From Metallyticus violacea (taxonomy: Eukaryota > Arthropoda > Insecta > Mantodea > Metallyticidae), in the NCBI GenBank assembly GCA_030762175.1, contig CM060842.1, forward strand, positions 43,215,001 through 43,279,000: a DNA stretch of 64,000 nucleotides, in the 5' to 3' direction. Below the pieces are notes generated by a model that was given only the letters and a program-made list of their open reading frames with translations, was not told the origin of the DNA and did no database searches. A program made the translations under genes and the position numbers. Positions 11,905 through 23,907 of the stretch are shown here, piece after piece; positions within the stretch are counted from its first letter, which is position 1; each line of letters begins with the position of its first letter.

Positions 11905-12310
11905 CTGTTTTATTTGCAGACGGTCATATCTTGTTTGGAGAGATCGAAGTCAACAAATTAAATGAATCCGTTGCCTGATATAACTTTGTGAAATTTAGAG
12001 CAAAAGAAGCATCAACCATGTAAATTTGGGAAAACGCCACTTAAGATGCACAACTGTTATTAAATAGATTATAAAACAAGTTATTACTTTTAATTATTTA
12101 GGACACTGTGCCTCATTGCAAGAATGCAAACTTTGGTACCAATCGACGAACATTGAAAGGTAAAACAAGAAAATGCAGGCAAATGAAGTTCTGCAAGATG
12201 ACGGTCGCTATAAAAATGCCGATAAAAGAAGAATCAAAGTGGTAGAGATGAGGTTACTGCGTTTAGCAGCGGGATTGACAAGCAAAGAAGTCAGAGACTA
12301 ATTAAACTTA
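11905..12310 (+). mobile_element. Non-LTR retrotransposon relic, RT tail (family A)
   Basis: An FADG-like start at about 11919 (ADGHILFGE) stands where the reverse-transcriptase FADD box belongs. NYLGHCASLQ follows near 12100. Then come TLKGKTRKCRQMKFCKM (about 12150-12200) and, in another frame, KRRIKVVEMRLLRLAAGLTS (about 12225-12285). These blocks match, in order, the C-terminal region of the element at 48800-49330, so both belong to one LINE family. The fragment is 5'-truncated and riddled with stops and frameshifts. The clade cannot be fixed from this part alone. Confidence 0.78.
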
Positions 12311-12377
12311 TTAATACTTTCAAAGTTAACTGGCACACATGTATACAAAAAGTGGAGATGACAATTTTTTCAAAATA

Positions 12378-13208
12378 CAGGGTGACTTATAAAGAATTTC
12401 TTTATTTATTTCAAGGCGAATGATGCTATCCACAACTTCTTATAATTCAAATATAGAGTATATTTGGGATATTATTTAACCTCTATAGAAAATGTTGAAA
12501 ATATCCTACCTCCTGCATAAGGCATAACACAATAAGTCGTACATTGTGTAAAATTCTGGTATATTGCCCATCACATAGATGAAGCATGTGGTTCACAGGC
12601 ATGTAAACTCACAGAAATCACGCTAATGAACCGTCCAAAATCCCCATGCCATTCATGAAGCACCTATGCACCTAGTTGAAGTCATGTGTTTGGTGCGCAA
12701 TATCTGCACAGGGAATGGTGGGACCAGACTGTGGATACTGCAGATTACCTTGGATTTTCATGCAATTTGTTGAGCAACTGGACGATGTAGAGCTGGGTCA
12801 TGAATAGTTTTTACAAGAGGCGCTGTACATGCCAAACTAATCCATGGCGCTAATTGAAAGTTTCTTTGACGACCAGAAAATCTCCAAGAACATGTGGCCA
12901 CCGAGATCTCCGAGGTTACTTAAACGACAAAGTTTACGCCACACACACCCAGACATTGGACGATCGGAAGCACAACATTACACAAGAGATTCATGGTATT
13001 GACAACACAGTCCTCCTACGAGCGGCTAGTAACATGGAACGACGTGTTGTGTTATGTCTACAGGAGGAAGGAGATTTTCAACATTTTTCTATAGATGTTC
13101 ACAATCTCTCAAATATTATTGAGAGTGAGATGTAATAAGTTGTGGCTAGTATCATTCCTTTTAAATAAATAAAGAAAGAAATATATTAGTTCTATATAAA
13201 TCACTCTG
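12378..13208 (+). mobile_element. Short mariner derivative with TIRs and TA duplication
   Basis: The left end CAGGGTGACTTATA and the right end, read in reverse, CAGAGTGATTTATA are inverted copies. The similarity continues inward through a TTTATTTATTT stretch to CCACAACTT (12420-12440 and 13136-13150 regions). TA dinucleotides flank the element at 12376-12377 and 13209-13210. Only the transposase C-terminus survives: GYLNDKVYATH, LDDRKHNITQEIHGIDNTV and LLRAASNMERRVVLCLQEEG, ending at about 13135. WPPRSP just upstream is joined directly to this tail by a deletion. At 831 bp it is a non-autonomous copy. The part between 12440 and 12880 is not obviously transposase and may be diverged or inserted DNA. 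Confidence 0.9.
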
Positions 13209-13211
13209 TAC

Positions 13212-16200
13212 AATTGACCTACAAACCAAAAGGGAAGCCAAGCATCCCCACTAGCTAAATGGCAACATAGTCTCTTGATGTGGAAACAGGACAATGCCTA
13301 TCCATTAATGAAAAAGAAGTCGCAAAAGTATAATAATGCACAATTTTCTTGGCATAGTGTTAATTATTCGTATGAATACAGCAATGATATATGCTTTCTG
13401 TTCAAAGTAATTTATACGAAACGTGTACGTGTTTCGTACAAATTACAAACACGTGTTTCTACGTGTACCCTTCCGCACATGCTGAGTCTTTAAACTCGAA
13501 TCTGTTAGCTCTTTACAAAGTATCCTTTGTTTATTTCGTAGCGAGTTTGTTAACTGTAGATATTTCGGCCGAATGCCCTTTAGAGGCAAAGAAAAGGCTT
13601 ACCACTAGTTCCCTCCTGAAGTTTTTTATTTCACTCCGTGAGAATGAAACAAAAAAAAAAAAAAAAAAAACCTTGAGGGCGATACAAACCGGAGTAACTT
13701 GACATATGGGTTACCACGTTTTTCAACGGTTCGCCACTTTGCAGCTGACGTGGAAAGAAACAAAGGAAAGTCGCTACTAGAAAACACGGTAGGCCTCCTC
13801 CGCCCATTATTCCCGAAGTTATAATCACGAGACCTTCCATTAGCTGAGTGCCACAAATAATTCAAACAGAAAGGTCTTTTCCCTGGAGTTTGCAGCGTTT
13901 TCTCATATGCAGTACTAATGCTTGAAATATGCTAGAGAGATTTTTTCTTCGAAAAAAGGTTTTACTTTTTAAAGGATTTCGTACTTAGGAATATGGTCAC
14001 GTAAAGTTGCAACAGGAAGGCATGAGAGCTTCACTGTTATAGAGGTAAAAACCTTTGTCAATAAATGATTCACAGTTTGGAAAATCAGATCCCTTTGAAG
14101 TGTTATAACAACTGCACAAATGAAAACGGGAAAACAAGAGACTGCACCAACAGAAGATGAAAAGAAAGCATGTGGCGAGAGTGAGAGGGCAAACTTCCTG
14201 AGAACGCTATCTCATTTTTTATATACTTTCTTAATGAGGACATTATTTCTGAGTCTTTCTAGTATTTTTTTTACAGTTTCGCCTTCTTCCAGCTTGTTTT
14301 TACTCCATTTCTAGTCTTGCATGAATGCTTCAGATCACAAAAGAGCATTCCTTTATATGTTTTTGTTCACCTCTATGATATTTAGCATTAGTAGTTAAGT
14401 CATTTTTTTCGAAAAGTTTCAAATTAAATTGTAAAGATTAAACATTGGCATTTTCTTCTTATGTCTACTTCTGAAATGTTTTATTTGATTACATAAATAT
14501 CTTTCATTTGTATTTATGTGCGTCTTTCCTAACTCGCACACATTTCTTTATGCACCAATTTATCATGTACCGACTCCGAAAATAAAACATTCTGGACCAT
14601 TCTTTACTTCAGGGATATTTACATAAGTGTCTACGTTGCTGTGTGTCTTGACTGTTGATCTAATTCTTTTTTACACAGAGGTCAACAAATCAGATATCGA
14701 ATATCTGATACAGTTAAGTAAATTGAATTATACAGGGTCTCCCACATACAAGTTGGCCAGTCGCGCAGCGAATATTGGCCGTGGCAGCCAGAGCTCTTAC
14801 TCCCGAGCAATGGGATAAAATATTTAGGCAGTTGAAACCACTAACTTTGTAATGATTCGGGTTTTCGCAACTACATTAACAATGAAAACCTGCCCGTGCC
14901 TCTCACATGTGATTTTGGAAATGCTCTCCTGCATCCACCAACTCTGGTACCTTTTTAGGAAATTGTCTTTCACTGCATCATTAAGCTTCTGAAATAGTTC
15001 ATTTCTCTTCTGGTCTTATCTTTCAATTCTTCTAATGTGTGACGGCTTGACCTTTACAATTAATTTTTCAAGCTCCCCCATAAATATAAATCACATAATG
15101 TGCTATCCGAGGTCAATGATAGCACCCACATCTCGTAATTGTGTGATAGCAATTCGTGTACATTTATATGGTTTAAATTTTAAGCGATTGATAGATTGCC
15201 ACTCTGAGCTCATTGAAATTGCTGTTTCCTGTGCAAGGATTTTTGAGAAAACGTTCCAATCGTTCTTGATCAATTTATCTTCAGTACGCATGCGCAGCTT
15301 TACACTTATCGAGAAGCGAATTTGATTCCCTAAATTTATTTAAAAGTTCTCGCATGGCTTTTCTGCTTGGAGGATGCACACCTGGGACTTATGTTAAAAT
15401 CACTATCTTAACTTCCCTGCAAGATGATAAAATCATGCGAATAGCACATAAACATTTTTTTTTGGCTGTAATATTTACTTATCTCTTGAAAATTATTATA
15501 AAAAAAATACAAAACGCTTGTGACACGTAACTACTCAAATTACTTCCGAACGTGTAAGTTTCGGTAATAATGAAGAACGAACAAAAGTCATGGTCGCAAG
15601 GTGCGCGAAGTTGAAAGTCGGATCACCACTTTCATGTGGCGCGCCGATCGATCTACTCGTACATGAAAGGCAATGAACATGCCAGACAATCTACAGCTGC
15701 ATTTACAATAAACAAAGAATTATCATCATTCTTGACATATTTAAAAAAATTGCTGCTCACCATAAAAGATTATACTATCTCCTGAGATGCTGAGATAAAC
15801 TCAACGTTTTTTTTTTTCCTTCTCCCCACCCCCTTTCCAAGCAATTCGCGGCTCTAGTTCCATGGTTACCACCGGGCCTAGGTGAAAGCAAATGGCAGTC
15901 TAGAAGCAACACCACCTAGATACGGGATCATTCTCGGTTATCTAGATGCTCTAAGATCTCTCTCCTTAGAATAGCATCCAATAATATAAACAGACAAGTT
16001 TTCAAATAACACGATATGGAATCCGTTACTAGTCAACAAACAATTACAGCCCTCCTTTACCGCCTCCCATTTCTAACGGTTCTCACACCCTCTACCTCTC
16101 GAGGCAAATTCATTCAGTCCTCTGGCGATACCGGCCGCAGTAGCCAGAGAAAGCTTTGGCTTTTAAATTTCATTTTAACAAACGACCATGGTATATTAGC

Positions 16201-17075
16201 CCGGCAAGGTCACTGTTAATAATAGCAATTGCCGCATGAAAGCCTAATGAATAATACAAAAGAAAGGAAGTGGACCCAATGAAATGCTTTAAAATTCCAC
16301 TGTAGACACATAGTTTTCACTCCTTACAGATGATATTTGTAATCATAACATGTTTGAATGGAAACCACGTTATTTAGTTACTGTTCTCTATTAGTACTCA
16401 TGAATTTCGAAAACACATACTTCTAAATCAGGGCACCTTGGCCTAATACACAAGTTTAATGTGTTATAACGTGGAAAAAAATAATCTATCTGTAATTTTT
16501 CATTCGCACTGTGTATCAAGGTTTCTCGTTATAGCGCGCAGAACAGTGAAATAAATCGAACGCTAAAAGAGCTGAGTGACCTAATACATGGATTCATTTC
16601 TTTGGGTGATAAACCACGTTGTAATGAACTGGAAAACTTCAGTTCCAATGCTATTACCGTTTTTGTACCAGTTTCAGTAGGAAGTAAATATTTAGTGGTT
16701 TTGTGTATATTTGCGTTATGTTTTTACTTGATCTCCATTGTGGTTTGTGGTTATATATCATTTAGTTCGGCTCGTTTATTTTCCACTGTTTCAAAAACCT
16801 AAATGCAATAATTGGGTGTGATAAAGAGAGGAAAAAGTGGGGAGACCTGGGTCATAGAAGATCCTACTTGCACCAGTGCCCCATGTGTTAATGATACCCT
16901 CGACATAAGATAATTAAAATGCAAGCAACAAAATACTACAACAGTTCTGCTCTGATGTATAGTTTCTATACATTTGTAAGTATTGTTTTCTCACACAATA
17001 CTGGAAGAATAAACAAAATGTATGATTAATTTTCAGTATTATGAGAGATATAAAGTTCCCGTTGGCAGCACCAAA
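13212..17075. other. Long stretch without supported genes
   Basis: The interval contains an A tract at about 13650-13669 and a pyrimidine-rich patch near 15807-15840. A possible transposon-like terminus CAGGGTCTCCCACATAC at about 14733 has no partner end that I can find. Open frames here (up to 103 codons) carry no recognisable motifs. Confidence 0.5.
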
Positions 17076-17079
17076 AAGA

Positions 17080-17800
17080 GTTTTGATTAATCAGCGTGCT
17101 GTGCCCATTGCTATAATAAGTTAATTGTGTCGAATGTCCGCTGTTTGATGTTCTAAGATGAATGTGACTCGAGAATATTTGCGTGAGAATATTTTTTGCG
17201 ATATAAGTTAACAAATATACAAAGAGTTTTTCTATGCTCTGCTCCTTAACGAACAAAAGTCTAAAAAGTTTGCCCAAGGAAGAACAGTCTTGAAATATGA
17301 GGAACACACAAAGCGGAAGTCACAGATGAAAAAACCGCTGTGTAGAAGCCATAGTGAAGAATAACCCGAAGTTACTTATAGAGAGATGCAGGAGTTTAAC
17401 TTATGTCAGAAATTCTGCATCTCGTAATTATTTTTGCGTGAGGAAATTTTCGCAGTCTTTTCGACATGGCAGCTTTCGATATGTCTGGATCATTCAAAAT
17501 GAATATAAGGCAGTTCAGAAGTGTAGGCCGGAAGATGGTTGCCAGTTTCTTCTCCACAAGTGGCTCAATGCAACCATTTCACTCCAGTAGCAAAAACAGG
17601 CCACTGTCAACTGGCACACTACAGTCCAAATCTGGCTCCCTATGACATTTTCCTGTTTCCTAACTCTAAAGGAAATCTGAAATGCCATCAATGTGGGAGT
17701 TTAGAAGAACCAGTTACATGAGTAGGCCATCTCTATAGAAGCATAACGTGGCTGGTTCCATGATGTAACTTTGTATTGAGAGTGAGGGAGGCTACTTATA
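17080..17800 (+). mobile_element. Strongly decayed mariner-like element
   Basis: The best evidence is near 17610-17700: HYSPNLAPYDIFLFPNSKGN and then NLKCHQCGSLEE, which is the third catalytic block of mariner transposases with its Asp retained. Upstream, about 17340-17400, IVKNNPKLLIER could be the second helix-turn-helix of the DNA-binding domain. The rest is too altered to align by eye, and no terminal repeats were identified. Outer limits are approximate. Confidence 0.55.
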
Positions 17801-18175
17801 AAAGAAATAATTAGAGTTGGTTAGTTCTATCCTAAAGTGTTAAAATACCATGGTCGAACGGAATTTTACACTGTGATGCTCTCGCTAGGGAATCAAAACG
17901 TTCCTTAATGGTTTGTCCTTCATCAGTATTCAAGTATTTCGTATGCGAAGCTGTATATTAACGTGGCACTTTAGTAAACACCACGAAGTCACATTGCTTC
18001 TGGTCTGTCTATCTTGAAAGTAATATATTAAAATTACCAAAATAACTTTTTATTTTCCTCGTTTGCACGTTAAGCCTTTTTTGTTAATTCGTCATCTGTT
18101 AACCGATTTAAAAATTCATTGAATATGTTCCAGTTTGATCGAAACAATAATTTGTTTATGAAACAAGACATAACC
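17801..18175. other. No recognised features
   Basis: AT-rich spacer between the decayed mariner and the SINE insertion. Confidence 0.5.
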
Positions 18176-18190
18176 ACACCTCGCTTTACC

Positions 18191-18477
18191 GCCACGGGTG
18201 GCCGAGGTCGTTAAGGCATGGACTCGTGAGCGGGAGTTCTGCGGTTCGAATCCCGCCAGGACCGTCCTCCCTGACTGGGGTTTTTTCCATGTTTTCCTCA
18301 GTCTTCATAACTGGCAAGTGCCGGGGAGGTACCTAAACTTAGGCCTGGAACGCTTCCTTCCTTTAAAAAAAAAAAAAAAATCCTTTCCCAATATATCATC
18401 TCATGTATCATTAGTGTCACCGCCTGTGGTGCCTCAGTGGTAAAAACGGGCGTTAAACACTACTCAAAAAAAAAAAA
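18191..18477 (+). mobile_element. tRNA-Ser-derived SINE, full length with target duplication
   Basis: The head has an A box (TGGCCGAGGTCGTTAAGG) and a B box (GGTTCGAATCC) spaced as in a tRNA of the Ser/Leu type with a long variable arm. The body carries CCTCAGTCTTCATAACTGGC, an internal A run (about 18365-18380) and the conserved end GTAAAAACGGGCGTTAAACA, then a terminal A tail. A 15-16-bp direct repeat, ACACCTCGCTTT(T)ACC, flanks it at 18176-18190 and 18478-18493, so insertion was by LINE-type target-primed retrotransposition. An 81-codon open frame across it is a by-product and not a gene. Confidence 0.95.
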
Positions 18478-18499
18478 ACACCTCGCTTTTACCTACATG

Positions 18500-19700
18500 C
18501 AATGACCCCGTATAATAAATGTGCAGTTTCTTCTACCATATGTGCGAAGCATGCGAGCTCATGTAGCCGCATGGCTCTTCTCCAAACTGAAGAAGAGCAA
18601 CTCTGGGACAAAAGACGTTGATTTGCGTGTAATTTCACTGTTTGACAGTGAAAGTCCTCTTAAGGATTTTCTTCATTATGTCAGTAATCGATTACTGTAT
18701 CCTGCACCGTGCGTTACATCTTCCGGTCTCTGCATATTAAGTCAGAACTCGTTTCTGTAACTTGCACTAAATTTATGAATATAAAAACTTAGTTACACTT
18801 TCATCACCATACTCCAGGAACGGCAAGAATTCGTTCGCCAGTGCCCAGGAACATTTAGCAAGTGCTGTTCGTTTGTAGCACAGACCATCATTCTACGCCA
18901 TGTCTCTCAAACACAGCTGTATTGGTGTCGCGAGTTGCTACTATATAATCACCGTAAGCAGCAGACGATAAGAATTACTTTCACTACAATTGGCGCTTAG
19001 AGCGATATGAGTACTACGTAAGTATTTTGCACTTGTAGAGCTTGGCGGTATCTTCGCAGCGTTACGAGAATAGTTCACTTTAATGAGATGTGTAGATAAT
19101 TCTGCTTAGATAAGACGTAAAGCTTTAAATTCGTGTAAATATTCATAAGGAATCACGGAGTGATGCGGAAATTATTGAGGTGTTAGGGGAAAATTGCTTA
19201 AGTCTGTAGTTTAACAGATAAATAATTTATTAGCGAAAATTCAAACGGCTTCTGAGAATGCCACGCCGCTTCAAGTGAGTGAGATCGGATTGTTTACTAG
19301 CGATATACGATCTTCTCCTGCCGGATCAATCCCAGATTTCTTACACTTTTTGCACATTTGTAATTGTTTTACAAATAAATTGTAATGAAGGCTCTGATAA
19401 GGCATGATGTACATAATTATTTTTAGAGTGCAGAGCCAACTCTTTTCGGTGATTATGAATAAGGAAATGTTACATATGCAGAAAAACACAAGCTTTTGAA
19501 TGTAATCGTTCTTTCCTTACAATCCATACATTTACAAATTAGAAAGAATTGCAAATTACTTTCTACTTCTGATACATAGAAGCTTTATTTAACATATTTT
19601 ATTGTTTATATTTCTTATCTGGATATATGAAAATGTATATACCATTAAGTGTCTATATATGTACGGTGAAGATAATCAAGACTTATAATGCATGTACAGG
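18500..19700. other. No recognised features
   Basis: No supported coding, RNA or repeat structure between two SINE copies. Confidence 0.5.
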
Positions 19701-19702
19701 TA

Positions 19703-19925
19703 CCAGCTTTCAGATAGTTTGAGATCGTTAAGGCACGGATTCGTGAGTGGGAGATCTGAGGTTCGATTTCTGCCTGAACAGTCCTCCCTGACATTTTTCC
19801 TAATTTCCTCAGTCCCCATCAATGGCAACTTAAGCTTGAAATGCTTTTTATATATATAATTTTATCTTAAGTATCATAAGTGCCCACCGTCTGAGTAGTA
19901 AAAACAGGTGTTAAACATTATTTAA
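19703..19925 (+). mobile_element. tRNA-Ser-derived SINE, diverged copy
   Basis: ATCGTTAAGGCACGGATTCG and GAGGTTCGATTTCTGCC align with the head of the family. CAGTCCTCCCTGAC, TTTCCTCAGTCCCCAT and GTAAAAACAGGTGTTAAACA align with the body and 3' end. The copy has internal deletions and many substitutions, so it is older than the copies at 18191 and 20043. Confidence 0.88.
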
Positions 19926-20042
19926 AATAATTCATATTTTGTATGATTATCTTATTATTTAAAATGCCTATAGTTTTATTGATACGGCTTAAAATAAACG
20001 GGTTTGAATATCAGATGCAGAATGATTTTTTACCTACTTGGA

Positions 20043-20317
20043 CCGCCACGGGTGGCCGAGGTCGTTAAGGCGCGGACTCGTGAGCGGGAGGTCTGGGGTT
20101 CGAATCCTGCCAGGGCCGTCTTCCCTGACTGATTTTTTTTTCCCAGGTTTTCCTCAGTCCTCATAAATAGCAAATGCCGGGGAGGTACCCTAAACTTAGG
20201 CCTGGAACGTTTCCTTCCTTAAAAATGATCCTTTCCGAATTTATCATTTCATTTCGTGTATCATAGTATCCTGTGGTGCCTCTGTAGCAAAAACGAGCGT
20301 TAAACACCATTCCTTCA
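20043..20317 (+). mobile_element. tRNA-Ser-derived SINE, full length with target duplication
   Basis: The head GCCACGGGTGGCCGAGGTCG and B box GGTTCGAATCC are intact. The body contains the CCCAGGTTTTCCTCAG stretch and GGGGAGGTACCCTAAAC, and it ends at GCGTTAAACACCATTC. A perfect 13-bp direct repeat, TTACCTACTTGGA, flanks it at 20030-20042 and 20318-20330. The perfect duplication points to a fairly young insertion. Confidence 0.96.
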
Positions 20318-20330
20318 TTACCTACTTGGA

Positions 20331-22255
20331 ATCAATGGTGAAAAAACATTTTTGGATAGCTTTAGATTACATAGATTTTAACAGCTGCGGATATTATTGA
20401 ATATTCAATTTTATAAGTGTATATTAAAGTGATTATTTTTTACATTGTGTAAAATTAAAACTTTCAACTTACACAAACAAATACGAAACATGAATAGTTA
20501 GGAATAATCTGACAAGCAATTCTTTTATTTTGAAAAGAACTCTCCATGCAGCCCTCAGTAACTGTTGAAGATTTTCACACTGAGTTTAATTTCTTGCGGT
20601 CTATCATTATATTCATTTAAATCTATTTTGTAAGCATTTCCAAAGTCATTAACTAATAAAAAGCAAACCTATCCAACCTGTTAATAATGTCAGTATAACT
20701 TTAAGAAAATCAAAAGAAATAAAAAACGAAATAACTCCGAATATAATTTACTTATAAAATGTTCAATGGCTATCTGAAAACAGTGTTTGATGCAAATATT
20801 AAATGCCATTTAGTTTGAACTTGACCTTCAGCTTCGTGTCCTAAGCATTCTATCCGCTAAGTAAAATAACATTTTCACACCAGTATCATAAATAATTATT
20901 TTCTATTAAATAGCCGGAAAAAGGTGCACCGAAAAGAGCTTTAGGAGATGAAAAGGAAAAGACTTATGGGGAACGGAGGAAAAGCTTACGGCGCAAAATG
21001 CTCAAAAACCAGTTTGGTTATCCTTGGTTGACAGACCCTACAAGTTTCCGTTTTTCTGATGTTCTTTAGACACAGATTCAGAGAAATCAGAGTTTTTGAT
21101 TGCCGTATTCCTGTATTTCTTCAGTTTCTAAAGATTTTAAAATTGCGCATTTTTCTTTCGAATGCCTTATTGGAGAACTTGAGAGAATTTATAAAAAAAC
21201 AGTGGGTTTTTATTTATAAATTTAACCATAGACCAAACCCAGTTTTCTTTTTCTTTTATTTCCCCCCAACTGAATGGCATAAGGGACAAATGTTTACTTT
21301 AGGTATCTGAAATCTATCCACTTCTCTACCAAATATTGGTACAGTCAGAATGTCGGAAATACAAATACAAATAAAAGAAATAAATTATAAGATAAAGATA
21401 GAGCTGAATTTTTTATTGTTGAAAAACTTGTGTAGTACGAATTGCATTGTGAGTAGTAAGTTATTCAATTTTTTATGTTTTGGTTCATTAAAATGTTGAT
21501 AAATAATTTTAATTATCTGTCTCTCATACCGATCTGACATATCTGGAAGTGCATTAACAAAGAAAATGAGCAGGCAACCCATTCACGTCAAAATCTATTA
21601 GAATGTAATGAAATACAATCTGTCTCAACACTATTGTGAATGAAAAGCAGAAATAAATGCTAACCTCTTTTACAATGAAGAGAAGCTGAAAAGATTTAAG
21701 TATCACTGGTTAGACATTACCTCAAATTGAAACTGACAACTATGCTACCTGTAGTGATGGTTTTGAGCTAATTACTTAACTAAACTAAAAACGGAGTGGA
21801 ACAAGCTCCTGAGAAGGGTGACTGCGTGGGACGTGAAACGCGTTTTGTTGGGTGTGTCGCCAAGTGTGACTGCCTCAAGGTCAGCTGACAAAGATTGTTT
21901 GTACATCATTCCGTGTATGTGTGTGTGACAAACATCCAGGGCAGCCTTCTTCACATCGCTTCCGGCCTCGAGCACAGGTTGTCATTACCGGCCAGGGTTG
22001 CACAAATCTCTTTTTACTGACATTACAGGTTAAATGGAGCGTGTTGTTGCCAAACAGCTATCATTTCTACTTCCATATTTGAAATACCTCCCGCGCGGGT
22101 GTGCTAAAAGCATTATGAAATATCCAAAACTTGTCTATGTAAAGAGTGGATTTCTTTTGGATCCAACATATTTTGACATGTTTCTGTCCTGGAGGAATCG
22201 CCTCAAAGTGGACTAGGAAACGTTTGGTAGCTACTGACTCTTCTGAAAATGTTAG
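20331..22255. other. No recognised features
   Basis: Frames such as 21059-21310 have no recognisable motif. A modestly GC-richer patch at about 21790-22010 resembles no family I know. No RNA gene was seen. Confidence 0.5.
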
Positions 22256-22257
22256 GA

Positions 22258-22376
22258 AAATAAGGAGGTACTCTTTAATTTAGACCTGGAACATTTCCCT
22301 CCATTAAAAAAAATCCTTTCCCTGATTATCATTTCATCTCAAGTATCATCAGTGTTCACTGCCTGTGGTGCCTTGC
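22258..22376 (+). mobile_element. tRNA-Ser-derived SINE, 5'-truncated fragment
   Basis: The sequence matches the second half of the family body: AAGGAGGTACTCTTTAAT, ACCTGGAACATTTCCCTCC, an A run, ATCCTTTCCCTGATTATCAT, then ATCATCAGTGTTCACTGCC and CTGTGGTGCC, where it stops before the usual 3' end. Neither the head nor the final 25 bases are present. Confidence 0.85.
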
Positions 22377-22379
22377 AGA

Positions 22380-23220
22380 ACATTCCTGTACGATTTTCAA
22401 TTTTCTGCTCAATTCTTGCTGTTTTTCGTTCTATTTCGTTCTGTTTCCTAATCTTCTTGTCGCTGGAATGAACTAATTTACATAATACATTATTAAAGGA
22501 ATTGCATAATTCAAAACGTTGTTCAGGAAGGTTTACAACTTTGCGAAGGACGCACAAAATTCAGTCATGCACACTACTGCTTATGTCGAGGTGAACAGAA
22601 GGAATTTTTCATATCACGTCAAGGGAATATAATGTTACCTGATACAGGATACTGCGCACCACACCCAAACCCCACCCTGATATACTCCGCAACACTTTCC
22701 ATTAGTGCAGCAAACTAGTGCGTGTAATTCACAAACCCTCAAAATATGAGCTCCAGTTCTATAAGCGGATTTTGAAGTCACATGCAAATTTGTATTTTCG
22801 ACGGAGATTATATCTACTTCAGAATCATGGCACAGTCATTTCAGCAGAACGCACTCCGCTATCTGAAGAGGTATCTTAGTCGCTATATATGTATGGGGAG
22901 GCTTTAAGTTGGTTTAGATCAAAATTACTAACATTCTCTATTGTTTTAATACTACCTAAAATATCCACTTGACATTTTTCATTTCAAATGTCTATAAAAG
23001 CCATACAACATGCCCAATATTATTGTCATTTTATGAAAAGTAGCTTAATAGTAAACAAAGATACATTGCCAGCAACTGTTGGTAACAAATAAATGAAATG
23101 TGTACTACCTATTTAATACTTTCTGTAAAACTATTAGTATAGAAATATAAAAGTCTATTTGAAATGTGATTTTTTCACATAAGTCGTATGTTAGGTTAAG
23201 ATTTGAAATCAGAATCAAAA
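22380..23220. other. No recognised features
   Basis: No supported signal was found in this interval. Confidence 0.5.
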
Positions 23221-23224
23221 ACAA

Positions 23225-23308
23225 AATACACAAGATCGTCACCGGGAATAGAACCACGAATCTTCAGCTTATATGACAATTCTCTTACCACCTGAGTCAG
23301 TGTTTCCC
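23225..23308 (-). repeat. tRNA-like sequence, likely a SINE head or tRNA pseudogene
   Basis: On the minus strand, GACTCAGGTGGTAAGAG fits a polymerase III A box and GTGGTTCTATTCCCGG fits a B box and T arm, with about 30 bases between them that include TTGTCATATAAGCTGAAG at the anticodon-arm position. The acceptor stem does not pair well, so a working tRNA is unlikely. The downstream sequence does not match the other SINE bodies here. Confidence 0.5.
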
Positions 23309-23379
23309 AAACTGTACATCACGAACCTCTTGTTTGTCAATTTTTTTTTTCTAATGTCCGATTTTAAGAATGTTTTCAA

Positions 23380-23406
23380 ATTATTATTATTATCATCATC
23401 ATCATT
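23380..23406. repeat. (ATT)n(ATC)n microsatellite
   Basis: A short compound trinucleotide run. Confidence 0.85.
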
Positions 23407-23907
23407 TTCACACTGCGCTCATCGATATACTATGGATATACTTTTCAGATATTTAGTGGGAGGGAATAATTTCCCTAATTCTTTATTTGAAGAATTTTGA
23501 TTGTGGACACAGAGATGCGTGCCAGGCGACGGAAGGGAGTAACAGATGGACGGATACAAAGACGCGCCGCTATGCTACATCAAAAAAGTAATTATCATCA
23601 TCTAGTAACATAAAAAATTTACTTACAGATGAGGAATGTATGATATTGAATTATTAACTTGCCTATTTATATCAGGTATAATATTTTAAATAAAAAATTA
23701 TTCAAACTCCTGTAATTTCAATAATTAACTCCTTCTTGCGCATAGGCAGGCCTGATTTCAGCAATTTTAGGCTAATATAAGTTTGTTAATGGTTATTAAG
23801 AGATTTGCTCAGCTCGGATTTGTATGAAGGGGGTTCCGAATCGAAAAGTTTGGGATCTACTGAGCTGAGCCCTGCCCGATTATAGCGCGAGAGGTCCCCA
23901 AAATTCA

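Noticed and set aside
14733..14765. A Tc1-type terminus CAGGGTCTCCCACATAC
   Set aside because: No matching inverted end and no transposase were found nearby.
18191..18280. Functional tRNA-Ser gene
   Set aside because: The A and B boxes are present, but the sequence recurs with a conserved SINE body, A tail and target duplication, so it is a retroposon head.
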